Part shown: piece after piece, positions 59,091-64,000 of the stretch
How positions within the stretch are numbered: the first letter of the stretch is position 1
Layout of the letters: each line of letters starts with the position of its first letter
DNA from: Pseudomonadota bacterium
Lineage (GTDB): Bacteria; Pseudomonadota; Gammaproteobacteria; JAADHS01
DNA: 64,000 nucleotides
NCBI GenBank assembly: GCA_021821045.1
Contig: JAKACW010000004.1
Location: forward strand, 1-64,000
Direction of reading: 5' to 3'
Translations under genes and position numbers: made by a program
The notes under the pieces: generated by a model
The model's database searches: none
What the model saw: only the letters and a program-made list of their open reading frames with translations
Told to the model about the DNA's origin: nothing

Positions 59091-61064
59091 ATGAAAAACC
59101 TATGGAATCAATCCGAAGCAGATCAATACGCCGGCGACCTGGCCAGCCGCGTCTACACGTCACGTTTACTCGGCCGTGAACCGGCGCTGGTGCTGCACGG
59201 CGGCGGCAATACGTCGGTGAAGATCAGAGAGCGCAACATCGTCGGCGAGGATGAAGACGTCTTATACGTCAAAGGCAGCGGCTGGGATTTGGCGACGATC
59301 GAAGCGGCGGGGTTCGCGCCGGTGCGGATGCCGCACTTACTCAGATTGGCGCAGCTGCCGGCGTTGTCCGACCCGCAGATGGTCAACGAATTGCGCACCC
59401 AAATGACCCGTGCCAGCGCGCCGACACCCTCGGTCGAAACCATTCTTCACGCGGTACTGCCGTTCAAGTTCGTCGATCACACCCATGCTGACGCCCTCGT
59501 GGCAGTCACCAATACCGCCGGCGGCGAAGACCGCATAAAAGAGATTTACGGCGACCGCGTCGTCATCATCCCCTACATCATGCCGGGCTTCGATCTCGCC
59601 CGCTTGGTGGCGGAACGGTTCGCAAAATATGCCACGCCGCGCACCGAGGGCATGGTGCTGTTGAATCACGGCATCTTCTCGTTCGGCGGCACCGCCAAGG
59701 AAAGCTACGACCGCATGATCGACTTAGTCGGCGCGGCGGAGGATTATCTCAAGCGGAAAAGCGCCTGGGATTTGCCGCCGCCCCAGCCCCGCGCGACGGA
59801 GCCGCGTTTGCGCGAACACATCGCCGCTTTGCGCTTGGCTGTCAGCCAGGCCGCCGGCAGCTCCATGACCCTGCGTCGCATTGATCATCCGAAAGCCCTG
59901 GCCTTCTCCCAACGCGACGACATCGCAACCATCGCGCAGCAGGGGCCGGCGACGCCCGACCATGTCATTCGCACCAAGCGGATTCCACTCATGGGGCGCG
60001 ATGTGAACCGCTACTGCGCCGACTACAAGGCCTATTTCGAACGCCATGCGCCCCATGCCCGCGAGCCGAAAACCATGCTCGATCCCGCGCCGCGAGTGGT
60101 CGTGGACTCGGACTTGGGCGTGCTATGCGCCGGTCACAGCGGCAAAGACGCGCAAATCGTCGCCGACATTTACGATCACACCATCGATGTCATCCTGGGG
60201 GCCCAAATGCTGGGCGGCTATGTCGCTCTGCCGGAACGCGATCTGTTCGACATGGAGTACTGGGATCTCGAACAAGCCAAGCTTCGTTCAGGCGCCAAAC
60301 CACCGCTGCTGCGCGGTCAGGTCGCGCTGGTCACCGGTGCGGCGTCGGGCATCGGCCTGGCGTGCGCCAACATGCTGCAAAAGAACGGCGCGTCGGTTGT
60401 GGGCCTGGACATCAACCCCAAGATCAACGCCTTGTTTCGAGGAGACGACGCGCTGGGCATCACCGCTGACGTAACCATTGCGGAACACATTCAGCACGCG
60501 CTGGAAACAACCGTGCGACGCTTTGGCGGTCTGGACATCCTGGTGCTCAATGCGGGCATCTTCCCAGGCGGCTGCCGCATCGAAGCGCTGTCCGATAGCG
60601 ATTGGCGTCGCGTCATGAGCATCAACCTCGACAGCAATCTCGTCTGGCTGCGCGAAGCTCATTCGCTATTGAAGTTATCCCCGAGCGGCGGTCGGGTCAT
60701 CGTAATCGGTTCGAAAAACGTGCCTGCGCCCGGCCCGGGAGCAGCCGCATACTCCGCATCCAAGGCCGCCTTGAACCAACTGGCGCGGGTTGCCGCCCTG
60801 GAATGGGGCCAGGACAATATCCGCATCAACAGCATTCATCCCAACGCAGTGTTCGACACGGGCCTGTGGACCGACGAGGTTCTCCAGGCGCGGGCGCGCC
60901 ATTACGGCATGAGCGTGGACAACTATAAGCGGAACAATTTGCTGCGCACCGAAGTCACCAGCGACGACGTGGCCCAATTGGTGCTCGCCATGTGCGGCCC
61001 GGCGTTCGCCAAAACCACCGGCGCGCAGGTGCCCGTCGACGGCGGTAACGATCGGGTGGTTTAG
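59091..61064 (+). CDS. Bifunctional class II aldolase / short-chain dehydrogenase
   Basis: This 657-residue fusion has an N-terminal class II aldolase domain (about 1-390) with zinc ligands H130, H132 and H193, and a C-terminal Rossmann dehydrogenase (about 405-655) with TGAASGIG (415-422) and the YSASK active site. Relatives act on rhamnulose-type or other sugar phosphates; the substrate here is unknown. It is on the same strand as the phosphodiesterase and dehydrogenase genes but separated from them by the palindromic cluster. Confidence 0.9.
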   Translation: MKNLWNQSEADQYAGDLASRVYTSRLLGREPALVLHGGGNTSVKIRERNIVGEDEDVLYVKGSGWDLATIEAAGFAPVRMPHLLRLAQLPALSDPQMVNELRTQMTRASAPTPSVETILHAVLPFKFVDHTHADALVAVTNTAGGEDRIKEIYGDRVVIIPYIMPGFDLARLVAERFAKYATPRTEGMVLLNHGIFSFGGTAKESYDRMIDLVGAAEDYLKRKSAWDLPPPQPRATEPRLREHIAALRLAVSQAAGSSMTLRRIDHPKALAFSQRDDIATIAQQGPATPDHVIRTKRIPLMGRDVNRYCADYKAYFERHAPHAREPKTMLDPAPRVVVDSDLGVLCAGHSGKDAQIVADIYDHTIDVILGAQMLGGYVALPERDLFDMEYWDLEQAKLRSGAKPPLLRGQVALVTGAASGIGLACANMLQKNGASVVGLDINPKINALFRGDDALGITADVTIAEHIQHALETTVRRFGGLDILVLNAGIFPGGCRIEALSDSDWRRVMSINLDSNLVWLREAHSLLKLSPSGGRVIVIGSKNVPAPGPGAAAYSASKAALNQLARVAALEWGQDNIRINSIHPNAVFDTGLWTDEVLQARARHYGMSVDNYKRNNLLRTEVTSDDVAQLVLAMCGPAFAKTTGAQVPVDGGNDRVV

Positions 61065-61086
61065 CGCCTATTTTGTTGCGGGAAGA

Positions 61087-61196
61087 AATCGCGGTAGGAA
61101 ACCGCTCCCACGGATGACGCGGTTCGGTTGCGCGGGCGGGTCATTCCGCGATTCTTCGCCGATTCGATCGCGGAATAATCCGCTCCCACGGCATGG
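61087..61196. repeat. REP-like unit cluster
   Basis: Units at 61087-61114 (plus), 61141-61155 (partial, inverted) and 61166-61196 (plus; GATCGCGGAATAATCCGCTCCCACGG) belong to the same family as those at 23757-23869. The first shares 26 identical bases with 23843-23868. They fill most of the gap between the aldolase fusion and ettA. Confidence 0.85.
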
Positions 61197-61293
61197 TCGG
61201 ATTTGGCAAGCCGACAGTGGTTCCGCAGCTTCACCCCGGTCACGTATAATGGCCGTCCAAGCACATTCACCAACGGACTGAGTTCAGGACACC

Positions 61294-62967
<1,674 letters not shown>

Positions 62968-62989
62968 TGCACGCGCGCATTTCAAACTC

Positions 62990-63019
62990 GGCGAAGGGGA
63001 ATACGTGCGCCCCTTCGCC
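62990..63019 (+). terminator. Hairpin after ettA
   Basis: GGCGAAGGGG (62990-62999) pairs perfectly with CCCCTTCGCC (63010-63019) around a ten-base loop. It is 22 bases after the ettA stop. There is no T-run directly after it; ATTTTT follows at about 63037. It may stop transcription or stabilise the 3' end. Confidence 0.5.
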
Positions 63020-63241
63020 AACTGCGCACGCCGGTGATTTTTAACCCGGCATCCCAATAATAATATTTTCACGACGGTTTTTTGCGCGCAAGCGTCCGAG
63101 TCCCCTCCCTGTCATCGCGCACTCTCTCCTCAAAATCACTCAATTTAGTAAAGCTTCCCTCCCCCAAAGCCGATTCGTATGTCACAGAACTGACCAGTTC
63201 TGGTTCTGTTTGGCGAACCGGTTGCAGGGAGAATTCAGCGC

Positions 63242-64000
63242 GTGCCAGGGACATTGCCCAACAAGCAGTTCTGCCAGAGGGTTGTGCCGCCCGGCGACTA
63301 TCTCATTCGAGCGTTCAGCGATCGGCTCACCGCCGTTCTCATCATCCATCTGTTAGTCGCCGCGCTCCTGCTCGGCGGCTGCAATCAGCCCTTGCTGCTT
63401 GAATCCAATGCACCCAAACACGTCGTGCTTCTCCTTTACGGAGATTCGCGCAAACCGCTGGTCGACGGCTTTGTCGAGGGTCTGGGAGAGCTGGGCTATG
63501 CGGAGGGCGAGAATATCAAGTTCACTTTTCTGAACGCCCAAAATGATCCATCCCAGCTCGAACCGATGATTCAATCGATGCTCGACAAGGACATGGACGT
63601 GCTTGTGGCCTGCGGCGGACTCGAATCGGACGCGGCCCACGCTGTTCTCCAGCATTCCGACATTCCCGTGGTCAATGCGCAAAACAGCTCGATTGTCGAA
63701 CGCGGCCTCGTCGCCAGCCGCCAGCACCCCGGCTGGAACATCACCGGCGTGGACAGCTTGGGCGCGGAAATCTCCGGCAAAAGGGTCGAACTCATCCACG
63801 ACCTGCTGCCCGATGCAAGGCGAGTGCTCATCCTGTATCACGACAAGATTGCCCCCTCGCGCATCGGCTACGACGTCGCGGCCCAGACTGCCGCGAAACT
63901 CGGCATGACCGTAGTTGGCCGAACCGTAGTCACGCGGCCGGAAATCGAGAACGCGATGTCGAGTCTGCGACCCGGTGAAGTCGACGCCATGCTGCTGGTT
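63242..64000 (+). CDS. ABC transporter substrate-binding lipoprotein (partial)
   Basis: The open frame from GTG 63242 runs off the right edge after 253 codons. It has a hydrophobic segment with lipobox LLLGGC (Cys47), then a periplasmic-binding domain with DGFVEGLGELGYAEGENI and NITGVDSLGAEISGKRVELI. These match the ABC_sub_bind family related to tryptophan or tyrosine binding proteins. A stop at 63191 bounds the frame; AGGGAGA lies about 10 bases before the GTG. The N-terminal leader is long. Its permease should be beyond the edge. Confidence 0.85.
   Translation, partial: MPGTLPNKQFCQRVVPPGDYLIRAFSDRLTAVLIIHLLVAALLLGGCNQPLLLESNAPKHVVLLLYGDSRKPLVDGFVEGLGELGYAEGENIKFTFLNAQNDPSQLEPMIQSMLDKDMDVLVACGGLESDAAHAVLQHSDIPVVNAQNSSIVERGLVASRQHPGWNITGVDSLGAEISGKRVELIHDLLPDARRVLILYHDKIAPSRIGYDVAAQTAAKLGMTVVGRTVVTRPEIENAMSSLRPGEVDAMLLV

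Overview
The window is about 64 kb of a GC-rich chromosome, almost certainly from a gammaproteobacterium. This is inferred from conserved gene order, not from a marker-gene tree: nuoABCDE / tRNA-Leu / secG / tpiA / glmM / folP / ftsH / rlmE with divergent yhbY, and dnaE-accA-tilS-pyrG-kdsA-eno-ftsB-ispD-ispF-truD. A Gram-negative envelope is supported by KDO synthesis (kdsA), an outer-membrane porin-like protein and lipobox proteins. Respiration is aerobic in style (complex I, cytochrome c4). No phage, integrase, insertion sequence or CRISPR array was seen.

Layout. 1-3216: start of a complex I operon on the minus strand (nuoE-nuoA), running off the left edge. 3846-10516: tRNA-Leu, secG, tpiA, glmM, folP, ftsH, rlmE on the minus strand, with yhbY divergent. 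10909-12520: two unassigned membrane proteins and a small lipoprotein. 12574-22010: phosphate-starvation regulon (pstS, a reversed cytochrome c gene, pstC-pstA-pstB-phoU, then phoB-phoR on the other strand), with Pho-box arrays readable before pstS, pstC and phoB. 22150-24966: acyl-CoA ligase and a porin-like protein, separated by REP-like repeats.

25433-27724 is the most unusual part: a tight three-gene operon of a heme-oxygenase-like di-iron oxidase, a nicotianamine-synthase-like protein and a GNAT acyltransferase. It resembles a small-molecule (possibly metallophore or azetidine amino acid) pathway with no obvious described match. A MATE exporter and a 2OG-Fe(II) oxygenase follow downstream but may be unrelated. 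30771-36863: 2OG oxygenase with SpoU methyltransferase, argD-argF with a coupled orphan ABC ATPase, a small anchored protein behind a CRP/FNR-like site, and cytochrome c4. 37071-38513: an exopolysaccharide-initiating sugar transferase.

38693-51108 is the long minus-strand housekeeping operon from dnaE to truD. Between dnaE and rnhB sit two ANTAR-type antitermination regulators; the second has Glu in place of the phosphoacceptor Asp. 53089-61064 holds rnhB, a glycerol-kinase-like FGGY kinase, a membrane diguanylate cyclase and, divergently, a glycerophosphodiesterase, a C-terminally short glycerol-3-phosphate dehydrogenase and an aldolase/dehydrogenase fusion. Together these suggest phosphodiester and polyol salvage. 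Palindromic repeats flank this block. 61294-64000: ettA and the first part of an ABC substrate-binding lipoprotein cut by the right edge.
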